From NCBI GenBank assembly GCA_021464525.1, contig JADRCO010000615.1, positions 1-29,631 on the forward strand: 29,631 bases of DNA, written 5' to 3'. Position numbers and translations under genes: made by a program. The notes under the pieces are model-generated. The model ran no database searches. It was not told the origin of the DNA and saw only the letters and a program-made list of their open reading frames with translations. Shown here in pieces: positions 9,843 to 21,359 of the stretch (position 1 is its first letter; each line of letters opens with the position of its first letter). This DNA comes from Rhizophagus sp. LPA8_4_AMF (lineage: Eukaryota > Glomeromycota > Glomeromycetes > Glomerales > Glomeraceae).

Positions 9843-11491
9843 ATGCCTGCTACTCGTAAACACCTTCACATTTCTAAACCACGTCGTCGTCAACGTTCTG
9901 TTAGTCTTACTACTCGAGCTTCACGTTGTGGTGTAAAAAATTATGTTAATGTTCTTAAAAGTGTACACCCTACCGTTGAAACTTTCTTCCCTGTAACAAA
10001 ACAATATTTACAGGAATATATTGATGCGAAGAAAAAGCAGGGTACTATTAAAGCGAACTCTTTGGACCAATATTTTCAGCATATTGAAAGTTATAATATG
10101 GCACTTGGTCATGGTTGGGATTCTCAAGAATTTGAACCTATGATGCGTGATGTATTAGAAGAATTGGTTCAAAATGAAGAAAGATCTGGTAACCCACGAA
10201 AGACAACTTCATCGACTGGTGATGATGATGATGAACTTATTACTCAAGATAGCGCTAATGGTATCTTCATCTATACAATTTTTTTATCTATACATTTTCT
10301 TTATTTTTCCATTCTCTTTTTCCGATTCTTTTTTTGATTCTTTCTCGATTCTTTCTTGATTCTTTTTCGATTCTTTTTTTTTCGATTCTTTTTCTTCAGC
10401 TCTTTTTTTTTCATTTCTTTTCTAGTAAAAAAGTCAAAAAGTTTATACTAAAAATTTTTTATATTAAATCTTTCTTTTTTTTTGATCAAGACCCATCATC
10501 AATCCAAGTTGTCTGCTTTGAAAAATCACATCCTTCCTCTGTTAAGCTTGAACGTAATGTGCGCATTCCTCTTGCAAGTATTGATCCAAATGCTGAACCC
10601 CTTCAACAAATATATGGTATGATCGCAAACGCTAGATTTCCAAAGAAATGGGGTAAAGTTGATAGATCTACAATCTATTATCGAACTGGTGCATGGAAAG
10701 ATGCTCCACATTTTGCGCTGTCTGATGATAATGTTAAATTATTTTTGGAAGAATGGTCAAATCAAAAAAATCAAAAGGATCAAAAAGATCAAATTCAGAG
10801 GGATCAAAATCAGAGGGATCCAAATCAAAGGGATGGGACTGAAATTCAATTGATTGTATACACTAAACAACGCAATGCTACTCCTGGTAATTAATCACAT
10901 TTATCATCTTTCTTTTTATGATGTTTTTAAAATTATAATTTTATTAATTATCTTTTTATTATAGCCATGACGATTCAACCTTTGCAATTGTCACCAACAC
11001 CTAATGATGATCCGATGGCGTCTACAAATCATGTACCTCTTACTCCTCGTAAGAGTCCACCTCGTTTGCAACAAGTTCCTGCACTTGATTTTAGTTCAGG
11101 CGCAGGTGTGTAGATTTTTTTACCGTTATTTTTTATTTATTTTAGGAACAATACTAATATAGTATAATACGATACTTGATGTTGAAATTTAATAGAAAGC
11201 TCGACACCTTCACCAACGTTCATGCAACTAAAGTCGGTTACTATTCGATCATCTAATAGAGTATATAAGCAAAATATTGCTGTTACTGATAAGACAACAT
11301 TTTCATCACTTTTGTCTTTTGCTATTAAGAAAACACCACCACCAGGTAAACAGTTTGTTTTACAAAGTGAGGATGGTGAACTGGAGTATATGCCAGAAGA
11401 TCCTGTTAGGAAAGTAATTTACGGTACCATTCATGCGGATGTTGTCGTGAAAATGGAAGATATCAGGGAGGTTGATTTTTCACAATTTTAG
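9843..11491 (+). CDS. Basic, probably nuclear multi-domain protein of unknown family (4 exons, 416 aa)
   Basis: Exons are 9843-10260, 10491-10886, 10965-11105 and 11196-11491 (1251 nt). All introns are GT-AG with phase 1 junctions, 230, 78 and 90 nt long. Residues 1-30 are strongly basic (SKPRRRQRS), nuclear-signal-like. Residues about 45-112 are helical (TKQYLQEYIDAKKKQG, then SLDQYFQHIESYNMALG). They recall the SAM-like core-binding helices of tyrosine recombinases such as Crypton integrases, but no catalytic R-H-R-Y domain follows. Residues about 142-275 show the strand, strand, helix, strand order of a ubiquitin- or PB1-like fold. A charged repeat (NQKDQKDQIQRDQNQRDPNQ) lies inside this segment. 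A Pro-rich linker with SPTP and TPRKSP motifs (exon 3) leads to a second ubiquitin-like segment in exon 4. Possible roles are a transcriptional or chromatin adaptor, or a domesticated transposon protein. The gene structure is firm; the function is not. Confidence 0.82.
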
Positions 11492-12178
11492 TGAACACGT
11501 GATTTATTATCATAATTTAACAAAAAAAAGAAAAAGAAAAAGAAAATTTATTGGTTATATCAGTGGGTCAACTTTTTTTTTTTTTTATTTCTAGTAATCT
11601 ACTACAGGTAGATATTTCTTCCATCATGGGTTAATTAATAATGTGTGTTTTGATGGGAAAGGTTTTACATCGTCTTTTTACCATAAAATTGACGTGTAGA
11701 AAAAAAAAATATTGAACATTGTTTAAAAAAAAGTATTTACTATTATTTTCATGCTATTTATTTTTTGATAGCATACTTACTATTGATTTATCATTTCTTT
11801 TTTTATTCGAATTCTGTACAGAAAAAAAAAACTAAAAAACCAAAAAATCTTTAAAAAACCGAACAATTTTTCCTTTTACATTAGTTGATTTTTTTTTTTT
11901 CCTTTCAGTGTTTATTTCTTTTTTCTTTTTTACTTTATTTAGTAGTTGAAGGAATGATGATGATGATGATGATTATATAAACAAAAAAAAGACTTAATTT
12001 AGTGATTAACAAGTGATTAATTTTGGGTGTGAATGATGATAATTTGAAAAAAAAAGAGGAGTTAATTAGTTTATTATTAGGTTCGTTAGTTTATTGATGG
12101 ATGGGATTGAACGCAAAATCAAAACAAACATTTTTTAATTTTTTGAAACGATGGTTAGTGAGAAAGCGAGAGAGAGAA

Positions 12179-12201
12179 ATATATATATATATATATATAT
12201 T
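12179..12201. repeat. (AT)n microsatellite after a GA-rich run
   Basis: About eleven AT dinucleotides follow a short GAGAGAGA purine run. It is a simple repeat and probably length-polymorphic. Confidence 0.9.
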
Positions 12202-14834
12202 TCTTTGAAGTTTTTCAAGTTTTCTTTTCTATTTTTATTTTTAAAAAAATAATTAAATAAAAAAAAAACCACGATTTTTAATACGTACGTACGCGTTCAT
12301 TAAAAAAATTTTATTAGGTAAACTAGGTAATATAATTAGATTAATTAAAATTAATATATATTACGCTGTGTTACCTATAACAATCTAAGCATAATAATCC
12401 TAGAACAAAATAAAAAAACTAAAAATAAAATAACAAAGGTAAAAAAAAAAGCGTATCGGAATAATATCATCAAATATGGTATTGGCGCGATTTAAGATTG
12501 CGTACAATATTAAGGTTATGTGTTTGGTATCACAAAAAATCTATAATTACAGTTTGACAGTTATGTGTAGATCCGTAAGACTTAATATTCCAATGTTTTG
12601 GAGCGGTCGTTACACGATTGAATAACGTACGAAAAAGAAAAAATTAAAAAAGACTCAACCAGTCATGAACAATTTATAATGATAGATATTATTTAAGGAA
12701 TATGAAGAAATAAAATATGAAAAAAAGGTAAAATTGTTCTCATTTTTTTTTTAATTCTTTGTTGTAATCTGATGACCTCTTCGATTAATAAACAAATATG
12801 CAACAAAATTATGCACCAAATGTTATCAATGGTAACGTGAACAATTGAAAGTGGTACAATATAATTGCAGGAATATCATATGACCATTAAACAATTTTTT
12901 TTTTTTTTTACTCCTTCTTTTAAAACTTGCCGTCTTTAAATAATGATAAAGGAAAATAAAAAATTCCCACATATTTCTACATTACATTTTTCCGAAGTTA
13001 ATTTCATGAAATAAGTACATAAATGTATTAATTTGATTATTGATAATATTAATTGATAAGACCGTAAAGAATATTTTGGGAAATGAGGAGGGGGGGAAAG
13101 GGATTAGAATAGAAAGGTAGGAGGGGAGATTAACGGATTTAACGGGATTTAATGAAGAACAAATGAATAAATGGCAAGTATTATAATTATTCGTGTTTCC
13201 ATTTTGTAAAGGTCCAATGATTATGCGGAGTATGATGTTTTTAGTAGTACGGAATATCTTGTGATTATCATGAAATTTTCGTGTAACAATAGATTTATCT
13301 CAAATTTTTACATGATCAACATTTTACCATCTTTTCAAAAAAGAGGAAAAAAAAAAAAAATTTTCTTTTTAACGACTAAAAAGAAAGGTATGAAATCCAA
13401 ACAAGTATAAATTAAATTATGTAATCGTTACCATAATATATTATGCACAATTTCTTTCAATAAATTTTTTTTTTTTTTTTGTGTGTAATAAAATTTTCCA
13501 ATAAAGAAATAATTCATAATAAAAAAGCCTTATATGCGCGGCTTTTCAACGGCTTTTCAAAGGCTAATTGTTAAGATTGCACCAATCACTTTTATAAAGG
13601 TTTAGTTTTTTTTTAATTTCATTTAAATATATAAATACTTTTCTTTACATTATTATTATTTTTTTTTTTTTGTTCTTTTTAAGCCAATCCCTTTTTTTTA
13701 GGAATCCTTTTGTCTTACTCAAGATAGATATATTATTAAATATTACACAACAATCAACCTTAAAAGGCGTGTATTTTACGGTGAAAGGAGTCATCGTTAT
13801 CGGTATAAAAAAGAAATAATTTTTTTTTTTTTTTTCGATGGAATTGTAGAGTTTTATTTAAAGTTTTACTAACCATAATATACAAGTATCGGCGGATGAT
13901 GATAGCCCTGATTAGTTTTAGGTTTTTCCATATAATATTTTAAAAAAGATGTATTATACTTTTATTTTTTTAATTTATATATATTTATAATCCTAATATA
14001 TACTCGTATTATTAAATTATTATATTATTATATTATTATATTATATTATATCAGTTATATTAAATTTTATTTTATATATTTATATATATTTATATTATAT
14101 TTTTATATATTTATATTTATATTATTGTTTTTTTAATTTTCAATCAATTTTCAATCAAATGAAGACAAATTTAGATAATAAAATATGAACTTTAGGTTTG
14201 GGTAAAATTAAAAAAAAAAAATTTTTTTATCGTCGAATAATGTCGAATAATAAATTTTTAAAAAATGATCAAAAAAAAAAAAAGAAAATCTTAACCATAC
14301 ATTTACAATGATTTGTCTTACTAATTAATTATTTTGATCGACAAACTTACACAAAAAGTCGATAAAAGAAGTTTCGTCAAATAAGCAAACAATTCAAAAT
14401 TTCTTATTAATTGTTAATGATAGATAATAATAGTATAGTAAAGTAAGTAATTAAAATTGTTTAAAAATTTTAAAAAAATTTGAAAATTGTAAATGCAAAG
14501 AAAGATTTTTGTTACACAATTAGTATTGATAAATAATTGAAATTAATAAAAAAAATTGAAATTGAAAAATTGAAATTTGATAATAAATAAAATATACATT
14601 AAAAATTAAAATTAAAAATTGATAATATTGATAACATTGATAATATAATTAAAAAATTAATAATAAATAAAATACATTAAAAAAAAAATTATAATTTTTA
14701 ATAAGATTACGGTAACTGAAAAAAATAAAAAAAATAAAAAACTAAGAAAAAAGAAAAAATTTTTTATTTCTTAAAAACCGTTTTTTTTAAAAAAAAATTT
14801 CTTGATTTTTTTCAAAAAAAAAAAAATCTTAAAA

Positions 14835-14917
14835 TCCTAAAGATCCTAAAAAAAAACCTCAACGTCCTAAAAATTCCTAAAAAACCTGTAAGTCCTAAAG
14901 TCCTAAAGATCCTAATT
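14835..14917. repeat. Degenerate tandem of TCCTAAA
   Basis: Eight TCCTAA cores occur in about 85 bp with variable spacers (TCCTAAAGA, TCCTAAAAAT, TCCTAAAG). No gene overlaps it. The cores do not keep a strict telomere-like period, so I do not call it an interstitial telomeric repeat. Confidence 0.65.
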
Positions 14918-16005
14918 AGGATTTATAATGGCGTAAAATCTTTTTTTGTAGCTTTCCTCAAAATATCTTCATAAAAAACATTCATAAATGCATTTCATTC
15001 TCTCTCTACCATATTCGGTAGATCATTTTTATAAAATCATGTAAACATACTTGATTTCGGAATTTCGGGATTTCGGAATTTCGAAAAAGAAAAAGAAAAA
15101 AAAATTTTTTTTCAACAAGTTTAATTTCATGTTTTCTTTCTCAACATTTTCTTTTCTAATGATATATGTAGCCTTATCTTCGATCTCATAAAAAAGTTGT
15201 GCCTAATGGAGATTGCCTTATAAGTTTTGCCTAATGAGATCTTCATTGATTCTGGATCCAATTAACAAGTAATATAAACAAATAAACACATCCCTCCCTT
15301 GTTTGCCATAAAAGATTATTTAATCCTTTTAGTCCGATATGTGAAAAAAATAATTTCAAAAACAAAACAAGTTAACAAGTTATAGAACTAATGAGATTTT
15401 ATTCTATAACTATAAATCAAAAAAAAAATTCCCTTTTTAAAAATAAAACTGATTACCTATATATCACGTGATAATAACGACATTGAACGAACATTCAAGA
15501 CATGACTGGCTTATTCTGAATCACATGGTTTTCACATGATTTATCATATGATTTCACGAATTTTTTCATTCTTTCATTTTGGTCAAAATTTGGATATATT
15601 TGCTTTGATTTAGATTTTCATTATCTCAATTTATGGCACAACAGAAATAATTAATGGATGTTCATTGTGCACCACCAGACCTTAGATGATAGCATACTTC
15701 TTTGTTTTATATACATAAAACTATTTAGGGGAGAAGATTTTTTTTAGATACGTTAAAATAATTTTTTTTTGGGGCGTTTTTTTTTAAAAAAAAAAAAAAT
15801 TGATACAAAAAAAAATTTTTTCGGTTTTTATAGTTTTTTATTGCCATTATTCCATTATAATTAACATCATCAGTTTTTTTTTCGCAATTATGTCGTAATT
15901 TTTAACTAGTAAACTAGTTTAAAATTGTTAGTTTGAAATTTAATATAATGTACGCCAAACAACGTCATCCTTGGCTGCGGTAATGAAATTGATCATGAGA
16001 TGTTG

Positions 16006-16019
16006 ATTGGTTAACCAAT
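16006..16019. promoter_or_regulatory. Palindromic double CCAAT box upstream of the SAP gene
   Basis: ATTGGTTAACCAAT is a perfect 14-bp palindrome holding CCAAT on both strands. It lies about 400 bp upstream of the start codon at 16417. CCAAT is the core site of the NF-Y/HAP complex in fungi. A role here is inferred from position only. Confidence 0.4.
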
Positions 16020-16416
16020 ATTTCCATAGAGGGTAATTTTAATAGAGAATCATGAGAATGTGTTTATAAATTCTATTGTCTGTAATACCAAAATATAAGC
16101 CCTTTTGTCATACGATGTGCATAAAAAGGGTTTGCTTTCTCGTGAAAAATTAAAAAAAATATTTTTTTTTTCGCGATTATAATTATTTTAAAATTTTATT
16201 TAAAATTTTTTTTTTTAAACCATTTTCTAGTTTTTAAAGATTTACCGGTATTCATTTTTTTTTTTTTAAAAAAAAATTATTTTTTTTTTTTTTGTGGTTT
16301 TGGGATTCTCCTTAATTTTTTTTTTTTTTTTAAAATAAAAAAAAAATAAATAAATAAATTTTTTTTTTTTTTTTTTACAATAATAAATAATAAATAATAA
16401 TAATAGAACCATTATT

Positions 16417-16636
16417 ATGGCATACTTAGATAAGAAAGTGCCAGAACTGCGTGATATATGTGCAGGTAAATAATTGTTTTGTACGGTTTTATTTCATTTT
16501 TTTATTTCATTTTTTTTTCTCCTTTTTTAACAATTTTTTTTTAAAAAAATTAATATTTATAAGCTTTTGGACTCCCTAAAAATGGTAAAAAAAGCGATTT
16601 AATACTTCGTTTAGAGCAACAGCAACAACGACAACA

Positions 16637-16671
<35 letters not shown>

Positions 16672-17459
16672 AACAACAAGAAAGTTTTATAAAGCAAGAA
16701 ATGAACGAAATGCAAATAGATTCTGTTCCTATTATTCAGCAACAACCACCACAACAACAGCAGGAAGTGCCTGTCTCTCCACATGTTTCAGGGACTGGTC
16801 CTTCACATGAGCATATAAAGTACGAATATGAATCAGATGGTTTATTGCATGCGATGAATGTAGAAGAAATTCCCACTGAAGATTCATCTATAGAACAGAA
16901 TATGCCTTCCAAGGTTGAAATGTCTAATGAATATTCACAACCATCAATAGATCCTGTAGAACATCAACAAAAAATTGATCAACCTCCAACAGTTTCATCT
17001 TCAGTAGCAACTTCACCAATAGTATCTCAAAATGATGTGTCCAAGGTTGAAGTATCTTCAAATTTTGAACAAAATAATCAAGATCAGTCCAAACCTTCTG
17101 AATCTTCAGAGAAAACATTATCTACACATCAAAAAGATGATACTCGATCTGAGATAGAACGGGAACTAGCTCGTCTCATGTCAGAAAGAAAAACACTGAA
17201 TTCAAATAATTCAAAAATTTTTTCAAGGGGAATCATGATGAATCAAGGTCAAACGAATGGTGTACCATATGATTATGATTTCTTATTGGATATAGTGCAA
17301 AAATCTGAAATATATAATGATGGGGAAATACCTGAATGGTTAAGATATGATTATGATACAACAAAACAATTTGGTGAATCAGAATGTTTACGTAATATTG
17401 GAATACCTGGCGAGGAATTTTTTTTGCCTATGCCTATTGTGACTGATGTGACTAATTGA
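16417..17459 (+). CDS. SAP-domain protein with polyglutamine run (2 exons, 314 aa)
   Basis: Exons are 16417-16465 and 16564-17459 (945 nt), separated by a 98-nt GTAAAT...AAG intron that splits the SAP motif. Residues 8-34 give a clear SAP motif: VPELRDICAAFGLPKNGKK followed by SDLILRL. It has the ELR helix, the GLP turn and the GKK-DLI-RL second helix. SAP domains bind AT-rich DNA and occur in chromatin, RNA-processing and SUMO-ligase proteins. Residues 35-55 are glutamine, broken by one Arg. The middle (60-170) is Ser/Gln/Glu-rich and probably disordered. The last 85 residues are more ordered and acidic, with a Trp-Tyr-Asp region (EIPEWLRYDYD) and a hydrophobic end. Without exon 1 the SAP domain would be missed, and an ATG at 16701 would be taken as the start. 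No second domain (RING, RRM, nuclease) is seen, so the exact family is open. Confidence 0.85.
16617..16679 (+). repeat. CAA/CAG trinucleotide run encoding polyglutamine
   Basis: CAA and CAG codons are mixed, with one CGA, inside exon 2 of the SAP-domain gene. They encode 20 Gln and one Arg. The mixture of synonymous codons suggests an older run rather than a recent pure expansion. Confidence 0.9.
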
Positions 17460-19301
17460 ATTTTCAAAAAGAAGATAATATTATGTATAAATATATAATG
17501 AAACATATACGTATATTTCATGTTTGAGGTATTTTTAATTTTTTTTCTTATTATTTTTAAAGAAAAAATTTTTGAATCATTACTAATCAATTTCTTTATT
17601 TTTAAGGGTGATTGATTTCAAGGATATTGTTATATATTATTTTTACCTACACATATTAGAATTTTTTTTTTTTTTTTTTGCCTGAAACACTTGATAAATA
17701 TGGATGTATGATACCAATTAAACTGTAAATAAAAAAGAAAAATATAGTTAGCTGTGGATTTGTTTAGCAGGCTTTGTTGCGTTATTATTTGTTTTATATG
17801 CATATAAAGAAAAGGAATGATCTTATTGCTTTTGCAGATTGCAAAATGCAAATGCATAATTTTAAAAAAAAAATGATGTTTCACTTAGGCATAATTATTT
17901 ATTAGTGCAGGTATAGATTTTCATTAGTACTAAAATAGTTTGTGGATCAAACTGTTTATAGTTGACTTTTTTTTTCAATAACGGCTGAAATGGGAAAATA
18001 TGTAAAGTTCATTTAGGGTTGCAAACAAAATTTTTTAGATTAGCCTGTTAAGGATACAAGATGCCGAAATTGGTCACATGATGATTGGTCGTAATCTTAA
18101 TTTAGGAAAGTTGAGGTAGATCTGAGTAAAAAACTAAACCGTTGGTGTCAATGTCGATTTTATATATATTTATATATATTTCTTTTTTACCCCACAATTT
18201 TATTTTTTTTTCAAAGAAAATCATATAATTTTAGCCACAGGTACAAAATTGGTTACTTTTATTGTAATCAATTATCATTTTAGTATTTAATCTTACGAAT
18301 TTAATCTAATTATAATTACTGATTATGTGTATTATATATAAATAAACTTTTTTAGATTATATATAAATAGAATAATTAAATAATGAAACAATTATAGTGA
18401 TTTTTTTTTTGTACGAAGAGGGAGAGACAAAGATTTCTTTTACTCAAATTGTTTTAAACTTTAAAAAAATTGTTTATATAAAAAAAAGTTTTTTTACTTT
18501 TCAGATCAATAAAAGGATTCTTTGAAAAAAAAAAAAAAAAATCAATTGAATGAAGATTCTTTTATTTTTAAAGTATTGCTAAATTTGGATTTATTATAAA
18601 TATACATTTTTCTAAAACGAAAGGATTTGGGTAAATTCTGGAAAGTTATTAAAATTCACTATATTTGTTATATTCATTATAATTCATACCTTTTATATGT
18701 ATATATTGTTATTTATAGTTATATTATATTGATTATATTGATTCTATTATATCGATTACTTTTATTATATCGATTATATATCGATTATATATATATCGAT
18801 TATATTTTATTATATCGATATTTTATTATATGGATGTATATTTTATTATATCGATTATACTTTATTATATTGATTATACTTGATTATATTGATTATACTT
18901 TATTATATCGATTAGTATTTTATTATATTGATTATACTTTATTATATTATATTGATTATATTTATTACTTATTTACTGTTATTTATGTGCCTTAAACTGA
19001 TATAAAAGAAAATAGAAAACCTCTTTTCATCTCTTCAACTAACAATTTTTATCGAAAATTACTGCGTAAAATAAAATCTCTTTCTCTCTTCTGATTAGTC
19101 GAATTTAATTACGTAAGCGTAATCATTATTAAAATCTAATTATATATATAATAAAAAAAAGAACGCTAGATCACTACGTATTTCTAATTGAATTCTCGTT
19201 TTAAGATTGAAAAGATAAAAAATGTAATAAAAATTATTATATCAAAATTTTTTACTGTTTCTATATAATGTTCTATTCCTATTATTATATCGAACCCCTC
19301 T
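17460..19301. other. Gene-free stretch between two convergent genes
   Basis: This 1.84 kb separates the 3' ends of the SAP gene (+) and the Myb/SANT gene (-). It holds T-runs, an A/T-rich spacer and the ATATCGATT repeat array listed separately. Short minus-strand frames at 17351-17590 and 17630-17884 are AT-driven and have no gene context. Confidence 0.6.
18715..18962. repeat. Imperfect tandem array of TTATTATATYGATTATA-like units
   Basis: More than a dozen GATTATA or GATTACT cores alternate with TTTATTATAT, mostly at a spacing of 16-18 bp. A 122-codon + frame reads through it as Tyr/Ile/Leu strings. That is a by-product of the repeat, not a gene. Confidence 0.8.
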
Positions 19302-19848
19302 TTAAGCGTGTAATCTTTTCTTTAAACTTTGCCAACGATTTTGTAAGCTTTTTGTATTTCTTTCAGGTAATTTGGTAACAATGATAGACCAAGGAATAGG
19401 AGGTAATAATTCTAATATATTATCGATCAGAATTTTATCTTCTTCAGGAGTCCAAGTGGCACCAGAAGTACCTTTTTTAGGAGAAGTGGCTCTAGAACGA
19501 GGTGATCTAGCTGAAGGAGTGGTTGAACGAGGTGATTTGGGACTCTTACGACCTTTACGTTGTTGTTTAGATCTAGTCTCATAATAATTTGGTGGTGATG
19601 ATGATCTCACGGAACGTTTTCTTTTCTTAGAATCAGGAGGAGGAGATACTGGTTCCTATTAAAAAAAGTAAAGTAAAAAAGTAATTAATTTTATATTCGT
19701 CTTTAACAATATAGGTTGTTTATATACGTACTTCAGACTCTTGCTGTTCTTCCTGTTCCTTCTCTTCTTTCTCGTCTTGATCTACCTCCATATTCTCTAC
19801 ATTTTTCTCTTCATGTTCTACGATAGAATGCTTTTCTGATTCTCCCAT
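19302..19848 (-). CDS. Single-repeat Myb/SANT-like protein with SP(R/K) region (2 exons, 156 aa)
   Basis: On the minus strand exon 1 is 19848-19732 and exon 2 is 19655-19302 (471 nt). They are separated by a 76-nt GTACGT...AATAG intron in phase 0. Residues 1-39 are very acidic (EEKEQEEQQESE). Residues 40-104 are basic and Ser/Pro-rich, with a KKRKR nuclear-signal-like cluster and repeated SP-K/R steps (KSPKSPRS, ARSPRSRATSPKK) that resemble AT-hook or linker-histone-tail DNA contacts and CDK sites. Residues 105-156 form one Myb repeat: TWTPEEDKILIDNI, then PWSIIVTKLPERNTKSLQNR and WQSLKKRL. Its tryptophans at 107, 128 and 147 have the family's spacing. A C-terminal single Myb repeat is shared with telobox/TRF-like and some transcription factors; no dimerisation domain is visible. 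It probably acts in the nucleus as a DNA-binding protein. Confidence 0.85.
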
Positions 19849-20900
19849 TTTTAATTATAATTTTTAACGTATATGTGAATTTTATAATAGAGATTGAGTA
19901 AAGATGATGAAAAGAAAAATTGAATTTATTTTTTGGATGATTTTTTTTTTTTACGTTCAGAGCTTCTTTTTAAAATGAATTGATCTTTATTTTTAACATC
20001 ATTGCATGATATTGATTGATATCAATAAATAGTATAAAAATAGTATAAAAAAAAAAGTTATTAACATCAAAGGAAGGAAGGAAAAAAAAAAAAAATCTAA
20101 TTAAAATCTAATTATAAAGTATTATACATAATTTTGATAATTGTTTTAAAATATTTAATTATGCAAAATCTATAGTTATCGCAGAAAAAAAAAAAAAAAA
20201 AAAAATTTTTTTATTAATATTTTTTTTTTTTTTTATTTTTTTTTTTTTTTAAAATATTTAAAATTTTTTTTTTTTTTAATTTTTTTTTTTTTTAAAATTA
20301 ATAAAAATTTTTTTTTTTTTTTTTTTTTATATTGTATATTTTTTTTTAATTATTTTTAATTATTTTTAATGTATTCTTATGTATTTTTATGTATTTTATG
20401 TATTTTATAAAAGTAAAGTAATAAATCCTTTTTAATGCAATTTAAATAATAATACCTTTTTTGTATTGCGTAAATAAATAACATTTTCCTGTTTACTCTG
20501 AGTTAACATTTTTTTTTTTTTTTAAGTCTGAATTAAATTTCATTCCTTAAATTATAATAGTTTACAGTAACCTGTAATATTAATTCAATACATATATGTA
20601 TCATCAAACGAGATATTGTACACGAAAAAAAAAACTTGTGTCTCAAAAAAAGATTTTTAATAGTTCTATAAATGGTATTTAACGAATGGGAGAATAAAGA
20701 ACTAACGCTTTCAACTTTTTCCTTAAAGAAAAAGGTTCCCCTCAACTTAATAAATAACAATGAGAAGCATTTTTAAAATGATTTGAAAGATAAAGCAAAA
20801 AATACTATTCCGGTTTATAATTGGTTTAACCTTTATTTTTTTTTTTTTGTAAATCAAAGGGAAACCTAATTATTTAATAAATAATATGTTTAATAATGTT
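19849..20900. other. Gene-free stretch with extreme A/T homopolymers
   Basis: The first 150 bp should hold the promoter of the minus-strand Myb/SANT gene. From 20180 to 20340 the sequence is almost entirely T-runs of 10-18 nt broken by short AAAATATT spacers. Nothing coding is supported. The minus frame at 20533-20760 is AT-driven. Confidence 0.6.
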
Positions 20901-20931
20901 GAGTAACAAAATTCTGTGATGGCAATAGGTC

Positions 20932-20950
20932 ACCTGATATATTATCAGGT
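20932..20950. repeat. Short perfect inverted repeat ACCTGATA-TAT-TATCAGGT
   Basis: Two 8-nt arms with a 3-nt spacer mark the point where sequence character changes, from the homopolymer desert on the left to the more balanced decayed-coding region on the right. It could be a protein-binding palindrome or chance; its purpose is unknown. Confidence 0.45.
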
Positions 20951-21006
20951 ATTGTAGATCTAAAGAGCTAATACTCGGCCAAAAAGTTTTTCAATTCGGT
21001 AAAATT

Positions 21007-21020
21007 AAATCACGTGATTT
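21007..21020. promoter_or_regulatory. CACGTG palindrome (AAATCACGTGATTT)
   Basis: This perfect 14-bp palindrome is centred on CACGTG, the core bound by bHLH factors and the fungal Cbf1 type. TATCACGTGATA near 15460 and ACACGTGATT just after 11491 share the CACGTGAT core. No gene start lies close by, so a regulatory role is speculative. Confidence 0.3.
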
Positions 21021-21359
21021 TAAATGCTTTGATTGGTTTTGAATAATCACGCATGAACTCGAATAGTTTGTTCCATTATTTCTATAACTTCCTAATCCCC
21101 CAATGGATTAGTAATAGACAACGTATGATTTGTTTGATTATTTAAGACATTATGACGATAATCACTATGACTAGTTGTGTAAATTTGATAAGGTTTTAAA
21201 ACCTACAAGTTTCGGAAGTTTCCGAAGTTTCCGAAGTTTAGACATATTTCGCAAGATTTCGGCAGTTTCGGGATAGACGGAACGGTTTGTCCAATTTCTC
21301 CCGATACACTAACTCAAAGTGTCAGGTTATGAATGATCAAACACCGTCTAAAACTTACT

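Larger units (their letters stand above)
11492..16416. other. 4.9 kb gene-free stretch
   Basis: There is no ORF of note on either strand. It holds A/T homopolymers, an (AT) microsatellite, a TCCTAAA tandem patch and an 8-bp TTTCGGAA/TTTCGGGA tandem at 15056-15085. The last kilobase is the likely promoter region of the SAP gene and holds a CCAAT palindrome. A 49-codon ORF at 12476-12625 has no supporting context. Confidence 0.6.

Noticed and set aside
10261..10490. Intron 1 of the 416-aa protein gene read as coding (Phe/Ser/Ile-rich in several frames)
   Set aside because: It is pyrimidine-rich simple sequence bounded by GT and AG; removing it joins two good protein segments in phase 1, while reading through gives poly-Phe strings and a stop.
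12476..12625. 49-codon + strand ORF starting MVLARFKIAY
   Set aside because: The composition is acceptable, but there is no splice context, no family and no neighbouring relic; an ORF of this length is expected by chance over 4.9 kb.
14835..14917. Interstitial telomere-like repeat
   Set aside because: The TCCTAAA cores have irregular spacers and no strict period, and no canonical TTAGGG/CCCTAA tandem is present.
18627..18995. 122-codon + strand frame that looks like a hydrophobic membrane protein
   Set aside because: It is read from the GATTATA tandem array, and its residues are almost only Tyr, Ile, Leu and Asp; the hydrophobicity comes from AT composition.
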